64,000 bases of DNA from Azolla caroliniana (taxonomy: Eukaryota; Polypodiophyta). Below, one piece after another: positions 1-10,843 of this stretch (within the stretch, counting starts at the first letter, position 1; each line of letters opens with the position of its first letter). A program made the translations under genes and the position numbers. The DNA lies in assembly GCA_043228905.1 (NCBI GenBank), contig JBHGNT010000009.1, positions 1,240,001 through 1,304,000 of the forward strand, in the 5' to 3' direction. The notes beneath the pieces are model-generated. The model was not told the origin of the DNA, did not search any database, and saw only the letters and a list, made by a program, of their open reading frames with translations.

Positions 1-585
1 AACACCGACTCATGCACACACACACAACCCGGCTCATGCCTTATGTACAGAAGACGCAGGAAAAGGGGTAGCACCCGACACCAACAAAGACGCCAATATA
101 CACAGATAGATGCAACGTATATATATATATATATATAGAAGAATACATTCCCGGCTTCGAGCCGGACCAAGGCAGGTTACAGTAGTCATCAGCTGCCAAG
201 CCGCCGGTCGGGGAGCTCACGGGCTCGTTGCGCCGAGCGGGGTCTTACACAGGAGATGAGCTGCAACAAACCCTAAATGAATACGAAGGAGAAGAAGAAG
301 AAGAAGCTAACCCTAAACCTAATGGTATACCCTCTAATGCAAAATGGGCAACCCTCTCACAGAGGGCGTTCCCTTCCTTTTATAGAACAAGGACAGGGAT
401 GCGTTACAATGTGGGACAAATCCCGCCTTACATGGGATCGTCTGCCCCGATTTGACTACTCTTCGGCGCCATAAAGGCGCCCTCGATATTCACACTAAAT
501 GTACATGGGTGCGTACACACGCTGCACCCCGCCGATGTAGCAAATGTTTTCCGATTTCCGCCTCTGACCGAAATTCTTCACGACA
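1..585 (-). repeat. 3' LTR of element A (left-truncated by the window)
   Basis: Matches 10982-11583 almost base for base, apart from a different (TA)n length at 118-139. The inner end reads CTTCACGACA on the plus strand (TGTCGTGAAG on the element strand) and is followed by the PPT. A TATA box for minus-strand transcription (TATAAAAG) is at about 377-384. About 170 bp are missing compared with the 758-bp 5' LTR. Confidence 0.9.
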
Positions 586-599
586 TCCGCCCCCACCTA
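586..599 (-). other. Polypurine tract of element A
   Basis: The element strand reads TAGGTGGGGGCGGA immediately before the LTR start TGTCGTGAAG. It is the same tract as in B, and one transition different from the one in C and G. Confidence 0.8.
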
Positions 600-2812
600 A
601 CCGCACATCCACCGGTTCAAGGGTGAGATTTTTCGGCCGGTGAGAAACCGGTCTTCCGTGATCCGCATCTCGGCATGCTGCCGGTTTGATCCGTCGGCTT
701 CGAGTCTTCCTTCGCGCTCGCCTCCCCGTAGGCTCGTTCGACCCGTCGATGGGTCCTCTGCCGCGATCTTCGTAGTACGCGTATTTCCGTTGGCCCTTGT
801 TTGGCCGTATGAACGCCCCGCTTCCCGCCGTATGCCCGATGTCCTCCGCTTGAGGCATGCCCGTAGTGGCCTGCTTGGCCTTCGTTGTCCAATCGCGATG
901 TCCCGATGGTGTTTCCTATTGCCTTCGTCATTCCGCCGCCACCTCCCTTCTCCACGGTCTTACATCGCCGCGTCGGCTCGAACCGCCATGGTCTCCAGAA
1001 CGGTGTGGGGATCCCTTTCCGGTCTTCTCCGCGATACCTCCGAACCGCGCAACCTATCTCCACATTCACCTTTCCGCTCCGGCACCTCCGTGTGCCATGT
1101 ACCCTCGCCCGTTGTTTGACACCGCTTGTGTCGCACTCCTTGTTGGCCCCCTTTCCGGCTAGATCGTGCATCGCCGCTCACCCGCATACCGGTGTCCTTT
1201 GCATCCGAGGAACACCCCGGAGTAGCCCGCTTGACCCTTCTCGTCTTCGTGCTGCCGCGATAGGTCCTGAGTCTTCCGCTTGCCGTCGTCCCCTCGCCCC
1301 CACTAGCTTGTCATCCCGGCTTGCCGTGTCAGTCTTCACTACTTCGACAGAGCTACCGAGATCTACGAAGCGAGTGTGGAGGATCCTCCTCCGGCCTCTC
1401 TTGCCATCCCCTGACTCCGACCCTGTGTAGTCCACTAGGCACTCGTCACCTCGTTCCCGGCACCTCCCTTGTGGCGTCTTCCGCTTCCTTTGTTCGGCCC
1501 CGCCCGCGCCGAACACCGTCCTGTAGTCACGCTTCGATCCGGCCCGCGATGGCCACTTGCGAGACTCTTGTTCTATCCCGGGTGTGCCTTTCTGGTCCAA
1601 CACACCTCCCCGTGTTTGCCCCTACCGGCTCCTTCCGAATCCTCGTGTCGTCGGGTCCCGTTCCCTGCTGCCACCGTCCTTCTCCCTCGGTCTCACGTTG
1701 CCACGTTGGCCGAACTGCCGGAGTCTCCGGATCGGTGTGAGGGTTCCATAGGACCGGACTCCGTTTCTATGCTTGCCGAAATTCGGGTGACTTTTGTTTG
1801 AGTCCCTCCCGGACTCTCCTCGTGTCTTCCGCGTAGTTGGGTCCCGTTTCCCGCCGCCACCAACCTTCTCTCTCGGTCTCATGTTGCCACGTTGGCCGAA
1901 CTGCCGGAGTCTCTGGTTAAGTGTGGGGATCCCGTAGGACCGGACTTCCTTGCGCCCATTTTCTTTGTCACCTCGCCGCCACCGTCAGTATCTTGGTCTT
2001 ATGTCGACCGCGTCGCCGACTGCCGAAGTCTCTAGAACCGGTGTGAAGGATCCTCCGTAGACTGCCCATCCGTAGCCCTCGCCTTCGTCACCTCGCCGCC
2101 ACCGTCAGTATCTTGGTCTTACGTCGACCGCGTTGCCGACTGCCGAAGTCTCTAGAACCGTTGTAAAGGATCCTCCGTAGGCCGCTAATTTGTCTTCCCG
2201 ACCCTGTCCTGGGTCGTCCTTTTCCGCATGCCGAGAGGGCGTTTTGTTCCGCACCCTCTCCCGTGGTACCGACGTACCGTGTCCTCGGCCTCTTCGTAGG
2301 CCTGCTCTCTTCCTCCCTCCCGAAATGGTCATCCGGGAGTCCGCTCCACCCGGTTCTCGCTCGGGTCCGTTCGTCATTCTCCGGATTGCCGAGTCCCGTT
2401 CTCCTGTCGCCACCGATCTCCTGCAGCTGGATCGGTGTAAGGAATCCCATAGGACTGGCTTTCATTCTCCTTCCAAATCTCGACCTTCGCCCGGTCGGTC
2501 TTTCTCCCCACGTAAAAGAGGGCAGCTCGTCCCGCACCCCCTCCCGTATCGGCACCTTTATGCCGAGTCCGGCCTCGATCCAACGACCCACGACCGGATC
2601 ACGCTCCACCCGTATCGGAATGCCGATCTCCTCGTGCCGTGTCCGTCCTCGGCCGTCTCCCATCCTTCTTCGCTGGCATCGTGCCAGGACTCCTCGGAAC
2701 CGCCATCCATCTCCTCGGTCTTACACGGGCATACGGGCCCAATTGCCGAGTTCTCCGGAATCGGGTCCGTGGGCTTTCGTCCGCTCCTTCCCCGTATCGT
2801 CTCGCCGGTGAT
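600..2812 (-). repeat. Non-coding repetitive module of element A
   Basis: GC-rich DNA without a convincing gene; the long open frames on both strands are low-complexity. It contains a degenerate tandem module. The clearest copies are 1981-2100 and 2101-2220 (120 bp each, nearly identical), with older copies near 1661-1780 and 1855-1960. Each carries the core CTAGAGACTTCGGCGGTCGG or a variant on the minus strand. The same module occurs in plus orientation in elements G1 (55670-57070) and G2 (63300-63400). The region between PPT and gag is therefore shared among non-autonomous families. Its function is unknown; packaging or dimerisation signals are one possibility. Confidence 0.7.
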
Positions 2813-3985
2813 TCATGGCCTTTTGCCGCCGCCTTCCTCCGCTTGGGACTCACGTGGGCACTCGGGCCCGACTGCCATGGTTTCGGGAGCAAGTGTGGCA
2901 AGACTCAGAGAATCGCCCGTCCATTTTACGCCCTTGTCCGTAGCCACCGACTCTTCGTGGTCGGCGGTCGTCTTCCTATCGATCGCGCAAGCCCTGTCTC
3001 GGCTCGCTTCTCCCGTGACCGGGATCTCGGGGTGACACGCCCGAAACCGTTGGTCCCAACGTTCCGGTTCCGCGATCTGTATCTCGGCCTCGTCCTTGGC
3101 CGTTCTATCTCCGCAAGTCGAGAGGGCGTTTCGTTCCGCACCCTCTCCCGTGGTACCGTGGTACCGATCTTCCGCCGTCTTGTGGGGGAAGCCCGCCTTC
3201 TCAGTCTGGGCTTGCGGCGTCCGTCTTTCCTCTTCCTCGATCATCGCCTCGAGAGCTGCGTATGCCTCCTCAATCCTGGCCCCAATGCCGACCATCGCCG
3301 ACTCTCTTTGCCGTTCGGCCTCTTCCCGCTGTGATGGCACGCCGTCACGCCCCTTCCTCTTAGCCTTTTCAGCTCGCTCATCATCTAGCCGTTGGCACAA
3401 CCTTCCGACCTTCGACCAGTCCTCCGTAAGCCCATTCGCTCCATCATCGTCTTCGAGTTCAATCCCAATGGCTTCCCATTCCGCTCAGTCAATCGACCTG
3501 ACGAACAATAGGACCTTGTCCGCCCCCACCAAACCTTGTTCCCGCTCCGGGAGCCGAGCAAGCCGTCGCTCGAACTCTCGGAACGCCTTCGTTGCACCCC
3601 GGTGGGTTTTTGTTGTTGCTACCCACTGGTCGAAATTGTGTCGTCCCCGGCTCTTCCGCCGTCCTCCGTATGCCTTCAAGAGCGCCTCTTCGAAGGCCTC
3701 CCACGAACTATGAGCCTCACGGAGCTCCTTTACTTCCGCATGCATCCGGACAGCTACGACCCGACGGAAGAACTCCAGCCTCAACGCCTCGTCTATGCCA
3801 CGCTCCTCCATTTCCGCGTTGTAGGCTTCCAGGTAAGATGGGACTTTGTCCCCGTTGAAACGGCCGACTCTTTCGACCACTCGCTCAACCGCTTGTTGCG
3901 CTGCTTCTCGCCTCATCACCACTCGTGCCGACTCCAACACCACTTTGGCCACCATCTCCGCAAGGTCGTCGTCTTCCGACTCCAT
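2813..3985 (-). pseudogene. gag of element A, one in-frame TGA
   Basis: A single minus-strand frame of about 390 codons, interrupted only by a TGA at 3485-3487. The N-terminal 165 residues align by eye with B's gag at 9602-10174: VxRIGRFxGxxVxSYLxxYxAEM, a WEEFEGRLLEKYG-like motif, and the segment ending VLLFVRSID. After the stop the frame continues with a basic stretch (RAEKAKRKGRDG) and a strongly charged helix likely to be a coiled coil (SQREEAERQRES onward). No zinc knuckle is visible, unlike B. The start was chosen as the first ATG after the PBS. It would form the nucleocapsid shell. The TGA could be decay (TGG to TGA) or read through; decay is simpler. Confidence 0.75.
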
Positions 3986-4000
3986 CCTCCCTTGCCGCCT

Positions 4001-4018
4001 TTCACGTCGGGTTCACCA
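4001..4018 (-). other. Primer-binding site of element A
   Basis: The element strand reads TGGTGAACCCGACGTGAA, 4 nt inside the 5' LTR start at 4023. The identical 18-mer lies at the same distance from the LTR in B (10170-10187) and in plus orientation in G2 (62772-62789). It begins with TGG, as a tRNA-complementary PBS should. I cannot assign the tRNA with confidence. Confidence 0.8.
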
Positions 4019-4022
4019 AATA

Positions 4023-4040
4023 TGTCGCGTCATTATGCGC
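4023..4040 (-). repeat. Stub of element A 5' LTR, left of the B insertion
   Basis: Eighteen bases beginning TGTCGCG directly after A's PBS spacer, ending in GCGC. The LTR resumes at 10844, on the far side of element B. GCGC is repeated at 10840-10843, giving a 4-bp (or eroded 5-bp) target duplication. Confidence 0.8.
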
Positions 4041-4688
4041 TGTCGCGTTACTTCGCGCGTGCGTGGAGAAACGAGGCGGGACCACCGGGGTCTTGGACCG
4101 AAGAGCAGGTGATAGAAGGGGAATGAGAGAGAGAGACGCCCTGTCACGTATGGGTAAGAAACACAGGGGCACGACCCCTCAACACAGAAGACACGAATGG
4201 ACACAGAGACAGGGAGACACAAGTGTTTGTATATTAACGAGTATCAAATACACAATATACCACGTGAGCGGCTACAACCGAGCAGGCCGGCGAACAGATG
4301 TCGATGCCTGCTCGTCTGCGCACGAAAAGGGGGAAAGGGTGGAGGTGCTGCCGGAAGCACACGGGCGTTCCTTGAAGCAGCGCGAGCCTCCCGAAAACCC
4401 TACAGAGAAGAGCGATAGAGAATGAATCCGAGGAGAAGCGTCCGGTTCTGGTCCGACAACACTTCGTCCTCCTTAATGCACGATACTTTCTCCCTGCGTC
4501 TCCCTCTCCTTTATAGCTTCAAGAAGGGCGCCGTCTCCCTCATTTACTCCCCACCTACCGAATCAAACTACCCAGATATGCCTTTGTACTTGATCCCCTA
4601 GTATATACATTAAGGGCGCTCACACGTGAAGAGCCGGTTCACGCGCGCTATGCACCGATTGCGCCAAGGGACGGTTTTCTTCACGACA
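4041..4688 (-). repeat. 3' LTR of element B
   Basis: 648 bp, beginning TGTCGCGTTAC and ending CTTCACGACA on the plus strand. It pairs with 10192-10839, also exactly 648 bp. A TATA box for minus transcription (CTATAAAG) is at about 4509-4516. It is similar in its terminal portion to fragments K and L at 53362-54690. Confidence 0.92.
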
Positions 4689-4702
4689 TCCGCCCCCACC
4701 TA
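4689..4702 (-). other. Polypurine tract of element B
   Basis: The element strand reads TAGGTGGGGGCGGA, followed immediately by the LTR start TGTCGTGAAG. The following roughly 15 bases of 3' UTR are also shared with A. Confidence 0.8.
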
Positions 4703-5878
4703 ACCGCGCATCCACCGGTATGCGCCAAAATTGGGTTCTGCTTGGAGAAAACCGGCCCGGGTTCTGTTTTCTTCGTCCATCGGTTCGTCCTCTGTTTCGG
4801 ACTGTTCGCCTTCGCTGTCCAGGCCTCCTAGATCCGGTTCGTCGTCGTGGCGCTTCTTGAATGCTTTGATCCGCTTCCCTGCTACTGGCATCGCCATCCT
4901 CATACCGTCGAGTTCCACCAGGTGATACGTCCCGTTGTCGTTGGCGCTCGTTACCACGTAAGGCCCGAACCACCGCTTCGCAAACTTCCACGTTGCTCGG
5001 TGCTGGTTGTCGAGGCTGCTGTCATAGACTAGCACCCAGTCGCCTTCCTCGATTTTCTTTGGCCGGAGCCGGGTGTGTATACGCGCCGCTAGCAGTTCTT
5101 CCCGACCCATCTCGTCTCTCCAGTCGTGGCCAGTTCCCGACCTGTCCTTCGCACGCCCGGACTAGCGCTTTGATGATTGGCCCGTGCCCGCGCTCCACCT
5201 TCCCGTTTGCCTCCGGATTGTACGCCGTGGTGAGCGAGAGCTTGACCCCTAACCGGTCGAACAGCTCCTCGGCCTCTTCGGCGTCCAACTCCACTCAGTG
5301 AGCCATGATCTTCCCGACGCACCCGTACCGGCATATCACGTCCCGATCAGGAACCGACACACGGCCGCGGTCGTTTTGTTCTGCAGGGCTCGGCCTTCCA
5401 CCTGGTTCGTCAGTTCCTCCCGGGCCAGTACCAGATATCGCATCTGCCCTACGCCCATCGGCATCGTCACCATATCTACCATCCATTTGAAGTGGATGGC
5501 CGGAGGGTATGTAGGGTGAAGCTCGTCCCGATGTCGGACTATGGAGTGCATCTGACAGCTCTCACAAGTTGTCACGAACCGATGCACGTCCCGGTACAGT
5601 CCCGGCCACCAGTACTTCCCCTTTAGTTTCTCGAACGTGGCCCATGTTCCACAGTGTCCAGCCCAGGGGTTGTCGTGGTAGGCCTTCAGCAGCTCCTCCT
5701 GTTCTTCCTTCATCGCCACCACTCGGAGCGGGATGCCGTTTCTCTTCTTCGGGTGCTTCCACAAGTATCCACCCCGGAGAAAGAATCGGTACGCTTTCTT
5801 CCGGATCCGGTTGCCTCGTCCTTTGTCCATGACGCGTCCGCCGTCATTGTCCTTAAGAAACCTCCAATCTGTAGCCAC
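4700..5878 (-). pseudogene. Integrase of element B, frameshifted
   Basis: Three overlapping minus-strand frames (5878-5336, 5294-5022, 5110-4700) together give a Ty3 integrase. The zinc-binding HHCC region is seen as an AYHDNPWAGH... stretch followed by CESC. The catalytic core begins at FKWMVDMVTMPMG and ends at AYNPEANGKVE. The C-terminal GPY/F module reads WFGPYVV, then an acidic tail (DSEGEQSETEDEPMDEE). Compared with element C, about 80 residues are missing between the core and the GPY/F module, and there is a frame change near 5330. No chromodomain is visible. It would join cDNA to the genome; this copy is broken. Confidence 0.85.
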
Positions 5879-7757
5879 TCCCCGTTGTACTTGCTCTCGT
5901 CGAAATCGTTAAGCGCCGGAGTGCTCCCTCTCTTAGTTGTTATGTAAGCCGTCTCGAAGAAGTCTATGCCGACTTCCTCGTCCTCCGAAACCATGCCGCC
6001 CTCATCGTTGAATTGCGCCCTCGAAAGCATGTCGGCCATGACATTGTGTTTCCCGGAAATGTATCGTATTTCCGGATCTAGGGACTTGATGTACGCTATC
6101 CACCTGAGCATCGCCAGGTCCGGGGTTGCGCATCCGGAAACCATGCCGAGAATCGGCAGGCAGTCTGTCTCGATAATCACTTCTGTCCCTATCAGATAGT
6201 CTTTATCGGCCTTCACCGGCGAAACGATACCCCAAAGTTCGCGTTTAACCTGGGCGTATCCTCGCTGTCGCTCGCTGAGGACCTTCGCATCGAACCAGAT
6301 TGGGAACCGAATGTCGTCCTCATCTTCTTGGTTGACGACCCATCCGATCCCGGTCGGACTCGTATCTACCGTTATGTAGATGGGAGTGCCTTTCTTGTAG
6401 ACAGTCTTCCGGAGTGCCGGTGCTGCAGAAAGAGCCTCCTTCATCTTTCGGACCGACTCCGCATGCTCGTCTCGCCACTCGAATTTTCGCCCCTTTTTCA
6501 GCAACCCGTATAGCGGCTCGGCAATGTGGGCGTAATGTGGGATCCATATGTGGTAGAACGTGCATGCTCCCAAAAACCTCCGTACCTCCGTGACCGAGTT
6601 ACAGTCGGGCTTCATTGAGGAGATGGCTTCCACCTTAGCCGGAGACGGTTTCCGGCCATACGGCCCACATAGATGTCCGACGACCATGATCTCTGATTGC
6701 CCGAAGGCTGATTTCTCCCGGAGAAGGTGAGCCTCGCGTCCTCTAGCCTCTGCAGCACCCTCTCGCAGTCGTCAATGTGTGTCACCACGAATTTCTGGCA
6801 TCCGTCCGGTCCAACCGTTTCGTCCTTTTCCTCCACCGGACATCCCTTGATCGGGATGTCGTCCAAGAATGGCATGGTGATGTCCGGGATACAATCCCTC
6901 AGCACCTTGTTCATTGCATTCACCATGTGGGCCACCGAGTTCGTTCCTCCTTGTGGCAGGGTGCACATCCGCACTAGGCCGAGAGGAGTCCGCATCGTCG
7001 TAATGTCTCTACTCTCTACGGCTAGTTGGAACTGATCGTACTCCGAGTACAGATCACCGACCGAGTAGATCGACCTTCCGGCGAAGGCCTCCGCGAACTC
7101 GTCTATCGTTGGTCCGATTCCTGCGTTCCGAATGGTCACTCTGTTGACCGGTTGCAGGTCTTGAATGAAGCGCAACATCCCGTTCTTCTTCGGTACGGTA
7201 AACCACCGGTTCGAGTATGGGGCACTCGACGGTTCGAGGATGCCCATATCGACTTTCTGCCTCAATAGCTCCATCAGCTCCGGGATGTGAGCTCTCGGTA
7301 CCGGAATCGGTTTGAGATTCCACGGCACATGCGGTACCGTGAATATCACCATCGGCTTTACGACTGTCGGGTCTACGCACCCGATTTCTTATGGTGAGAA
7401 TGTGAAGGCTTTCCCGTGCCTTCCGAGCATTCTCCGAAACCGGTCTTCTTCCGCCGGCAGTAGGAACCCGCCCCCACCGATTTTGAGCTCCCGTAGCGTT
7501 CTGTCGGTGAAGGTGTGTCCTATGCAGGCCGGATCTTGTAAACTGGGGTCCGACGCGACCCCCTTGATTCGCAACTCGCTGCCCTCCGGTAAGGGTGCCG
7601 CGACTGGCCTTACCTTTCGGTCCACAATCTTGTACTTCGTGTTAACCCGGGCCGTCCGTTCCGACTCGAGCCCTCGACCGAAGTCCGCGATGACTTCGTA
7701 CATTTCTTCTGAACAAACCGGTATCGTCCGGTCCTCTTTAAGGCCCTCTCCGACCAC
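5710..7757 (-). pseudogene. Reverse transcriptase and RNase H of element B
   Basis: The frame 7757-6612 has one stop (TAA at 7389-7391) and holds the connector and the RT. Motifs are NRWFTVPKKNG, FIQDLQPVNRVT, a DQFQLAV-type palm motif and the catalytic FLDDIPIKG, which replaces the usual Y-x-D-D. A frameshift after FSG near 6730 moves coding to 6687-5710. There the thumb (RRFLGACTFYHIWIP) and RNase H (TVDTSPTGIGW, RELWGIV, ETDCLPILG) are visible. The stop between FTFSP and EIGC lies at the same codon as a TGA in element C. The domain order and catalytic residues make the family certain; the copy is inactive. Confidence 0.9.
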
Positions 7758-8032
7758 CTCTCACAGTATTCCCAAGGTATCGTCGAAGGAGACCGCCTCC
7801 ACGGCTCCGTTGATTTCCTCGCTGGGCCCGAGAACTCCGCACGCCCGAAGTCGCTCTTCCGTCCTTGTCTTTTCTCGGCCTACAACGCCGACTATCGTAC
7901 AACCTCCGTTGTCGGAGAAACAAAACTTCCTACTTATGGTACAAGGTTTCTTTGGCTTCGCTTCTATCGTACATTTGTGGGGTTTTCCTGGAGTGTCAGG
8001 ACTGTCGTGGCCCCACGCCTTTGCAGCCCTCT

Positions 8033-8749
8033 CTAAAAATCCTCTTGGTTCTCGCCTCCAAGGGACTCGCGGTTTCGCTCGTGGCTCGGTCGCACCGTCA
8101 GGAACTGGACCGAATGTCGCCCGTCCTGACTCTTGACCCTCGCGTAAGCCGACCCGTTATCCAGCACCTTGGTCTCCATTCGTGCTGCCGTAATGTACGG
8201 TTCTCCCAGTATGACCGGGTGCGAGAACATCTCTTGCACAAAGAAGTGCTGGTCTATCTCAACGTCGCTGATCTTGACTAGCACGTTTGGGCAGGCCCCG
8301 TGTAATTCCTCAGTGGCGCGCGTCGCCGCCTGTATCTTCCACCCGTGCTTAGTGTTGATCGGCCATTTCCCCTTCTTGTAGAACTCCATGGACATCAGGT
8401 TTATTTCCGAACCGTGGTCCACCATTGCCACCACGGGTTCCTGAACATCTCCGATCTTCACCGGGGTTTCCGTGGTCGCTCGAGCCCAGTGTGGCCTCGA
8501 ATAGTGGCTCTCCGCCCACTCGTCTTCCAGCGCCATGTCCTCTATGTGCGCCGTCCGCACCTCCACCGGTCTTTCCGGTTCTGCCTCCGTCGACAGCCTC
8601 TTCCTCTTCACCAAGTCCACGATGGAGTCGTGGAACTCCTTCTTGGCGATTCCGAGCACCTCCCGCAACGACAGTTCCACTTTGCTGTCGAGGATTCGTT
8701 CTTCCAGGACCTTTCGTAGGTCCGTGGTCCTTTCGATCTCCGTGCCCAA
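8033..8749 (-). pseudogene. Protease region of element B
   Basis: A minus-strand frame with a retroviral-type aspartic protease. The active-site segment is MVDHGSEINLMS, where the usual third position (D-S/T-G) is preceded by histidine: DHGS. A later hydrophobic stretch, HPVILGEPYI, matches the conserved ILG region. About 110 residues precede the active site and probably link to gag. The C-terminal sequence METKVLDNG...LGGENQEDF recurs in element C but on the opposite strand there. DHGS may be a lineage variant or a mutation. Confidence 0.75.
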
Positions 8750-9100
8750 ACGGTACCCGCCCTTCTTGTGGTTATCCCGGGCACTGGACTCACCGGCCTC
8801 GTTCCGTTTCAGCCTGAATCGGGTTTCGTATCTCCGTGAGGGTCCGGCCCCTCCGGTTTTACCTACCCGTTTGTCTTCAACCAGAGCCTCGTAGTTCTAG
8901 CAAGCTACTTCGACGAAACCCGTCTTTTCTTCGACCGGGTCACTCCACCCGGTTACCTCCTGGACCCGCTTCTCCGCACGGTCCGCCTCGTCTCTCTTTA
9001 GTCGGGCACCGGCGAGGCCTTCCAGCACCGTCGGCCAGAACTCGGCTTTGCTCTCCTTCCTAGCCTCACTGCCTCCGACCCGAATACCGGCTAACGCCGA

Positions 9101-10174
9101 CTAGTGGACGGTCTCCGCGTGCCGGGCCGCCGCCTCTTCCATCAGCCTTTTCATTCCTCCTCGCCCGTCGTTTCGGTTCAGGGCCCTCCGGGTATCGCTG
9201 GCGTGCAACCGACCTTCCCACAGGTACACTACCCAGCTCCTCAAAGCTTCCATAAAGTCCCCGCAGTCTTTCCGGACGTGGCCGACCTCGTCGCACCACA
9301 CACACCTACTTCCTGCCGGAGGCCGTCGGTCACGAGCCTGATCGCCACCTTCCCTCCGAGCCTGGGTGATCTGGAGATCCTTTACCGCTCGCGTCAACTC
9401 CTCTAGAGCTGTTCCCCCGAACGAGCCTCTGATCACGCCGGTCGAAGCCGAACCGGTCTCGAGCAACTCCCGGGTCTCTTCCCTTCGCGCCTGCGGTATC
9501 GGTTCGAGCTTCCTTGCTGCGACAGGTCCCGCCCCGGTCGCCTCTGTATCAGCCCACTCCCACCGCTTGTCAAAACGGCCACAGATTCTTTTTACCGCGG
9601 CCTAGTCGGCCGTCAGCCCGTCTTCAGTTTCCAGTAAGGAGCCAACTTGCCCCCAATCCCATGCGTGAACCGATTTGACAAACAACAGGACACGACTTGT
9701 GTCCAGAATGGTCCGATCGAGCGCTGAAAGGCGCGCAAAGCGTTCCTCAAACTCCCGGAGGAGTACCGATGCATTTCTTCCTTTGTTGGGGGACTCCACC
9801 CACTCCATGAAGCTCCGCTTCGAAAGTCGAAGCGCGTCATCCAGCCCGTATTTCTCCAAGAGCCGTCCTTCGAACTCCTCCCAGGTCCGGCTCTCCGCCC
9901 GGACCTCGAGCACCTCAGCATGGATGCCCGGCATCGCCACTTGAGGGAATCTGGCAAGACGCCTCTCTTCCGGAATATCCCTCATCAACATCTCCGCCCG
10001 GTAGGACGCCAAATAACTCGTGACATCCTTTCCACTGAACCGGCCGATCATACCGACGATCACCTCAATAGCCCTGTCAAGGGCGTTGGTGATCACTATC
10101 CGGTCCACGGCCGAAGCCATGGCCTTTGCAAGATCCGAACCCCTCATCTTCTGCTCCTCTGCCGCCTGTTTCAC
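9101..10174 (-). pseudogene. gag of element B with CCHC zinc knuckle, one in-frame TAG
   Basis: One minus-strand frame of about 360 codons with a TAG at 9602-9604. The N-terminal capsid-like part (IGRFSGKDVTSYL, WEEFEGRLLEKYG, LLFVKSV) matches A's gag. The C-terminal part contains a perfect retroviral zinc knuckle, CVWCDEVGHVRKDC (C-x2-C-x4-H-x4-C). The start ATG lies just after the PBS. Gag packages the RNA; A lacks the knuckle half, so A would depend on a full gag supplied in trans. Confidence 0.85.
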
Positions 10175-10187
10175 GTCGGGTTCACCA
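10170..10187 (-). other. Primer-binding site of element B
   Basis: The element strand reads TGGTGAACCCGACGTGAA, 4 nt inside the 5' LTR, identical to A and G2. It overlaps the first codons of gag. Confidence 0.8.
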
Positions 10188-10191
10188 AATA

Positions 10192-10839
10192 TGTCGCGTT
10201 ACTATGCGCGTGCATGGAGAAACGAGGCGGGACCACCGGGGTCTTGGACCGAAGAGCAGGTGATAGAAGGGGAATGAGAGAGAGAGACACCCTGTCACGT
10301 ATGGGTAAGAAACACAGGGGCATGGCCCCTCAACACAGAAGACGCGAATGGACACAGAGATAGGGAGTCACAAGTGTTTGTATATTAACGAGTATCAAAT
10401 ACACAACAGAGCACGCGAGCGGCTACAACCGAGTAGGCCGGCAAACAGATGCCAATGCCTCATTGTCTGCGCACAAACAGGGGGAAAGGGTGGAGGTGCT
10501 GCCGGAAGCACACGGGCGTTCCTCGAAGCAGCGCGAGCCTCCCGAAAACCCTGCAGAGAAGAGTGATAGAGAACGAATTTGAGGAGAAGCGTCCGGTTCC
10601 GGTCCGACAGCACTTCGTCCTCCTTAATGCACGATACTTTCTCCCTGCGTCTCCCTCTCCTTTATAGCTTCAAGAAGGGAGCCGTCTCCCTCATTTACTC
10701 CCCACCTACCGCATCTAACTACCCGGATATGCCTTTGTACTTGATCCCCTAGTATATACATTAAGGGCGCGCACACGTGAAGAGCCGGTTCACGCGCGCT
10801 ATGCACCGATTGCGCCAAAGGATGGTTTTCTTCATGACA
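10192..10839 (-). repeat. 5' LTR of element B
   Basis: 648 bp, the partner of 4041-4688, with scattered substitutions. The outer end is TGTCATGAAG on the element strand rather than TGTCGTGAAG, a single G-to-A change at the integrase recognition end. It is followed directly by GCGC, the target duplication. Confidence 0.92.
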
Positions 10840-10843
10840 GCGC

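Larger units (their letters stand above)
4041..10839 (-). mobile_element. Element B: Ty3 retrotransposon with gag-PR-RT-RH-INT, decayed
   Basis: A complete LTR-to-LTR element in minus orientation with two 648-bp LTRs (4041-4688 and 10192-10839). It has a PPT at 4689-4702, a PBS at 10170-10187, and gag, protease, reverse transcriptase, RNase H and integrase in the usual Ty3 order. It is inserted in A's 5' LTR with GCGC on both sides. The coding region is GC-rich. It carries several frameshifts, stops and an integrase C-terminal deletion, so it is not autonomous now. Its RT motif FLDDIPIKG and integrase GPYVV module are shared with element C; it does not look like the Athila, Tat or CRM groups. 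Confidence 0.9.

Noticed and set aside
617-1171. A 184-codon minus-strand frame in A
   Set aside because: Arg/Gly-rich, no domain, overlaps the repeat module; similar frames occur by chance in this GC-rich DNA.
2190-3035. A 281-codon plus-strand open frame (and a 231-codon one at 2639-3334) in element A
   Set aside because: GC-rich low-complexity sequence opposite the gag strand; composition is P/R/S-rich with no motif. A shadow of gag and of the repeat module.
7312-8136. A 274-codon plus-strand frame
   Set aside because: Lies opposite the protease/RT connector of B, is Ser/Arg/Pro-rich and motif-free.
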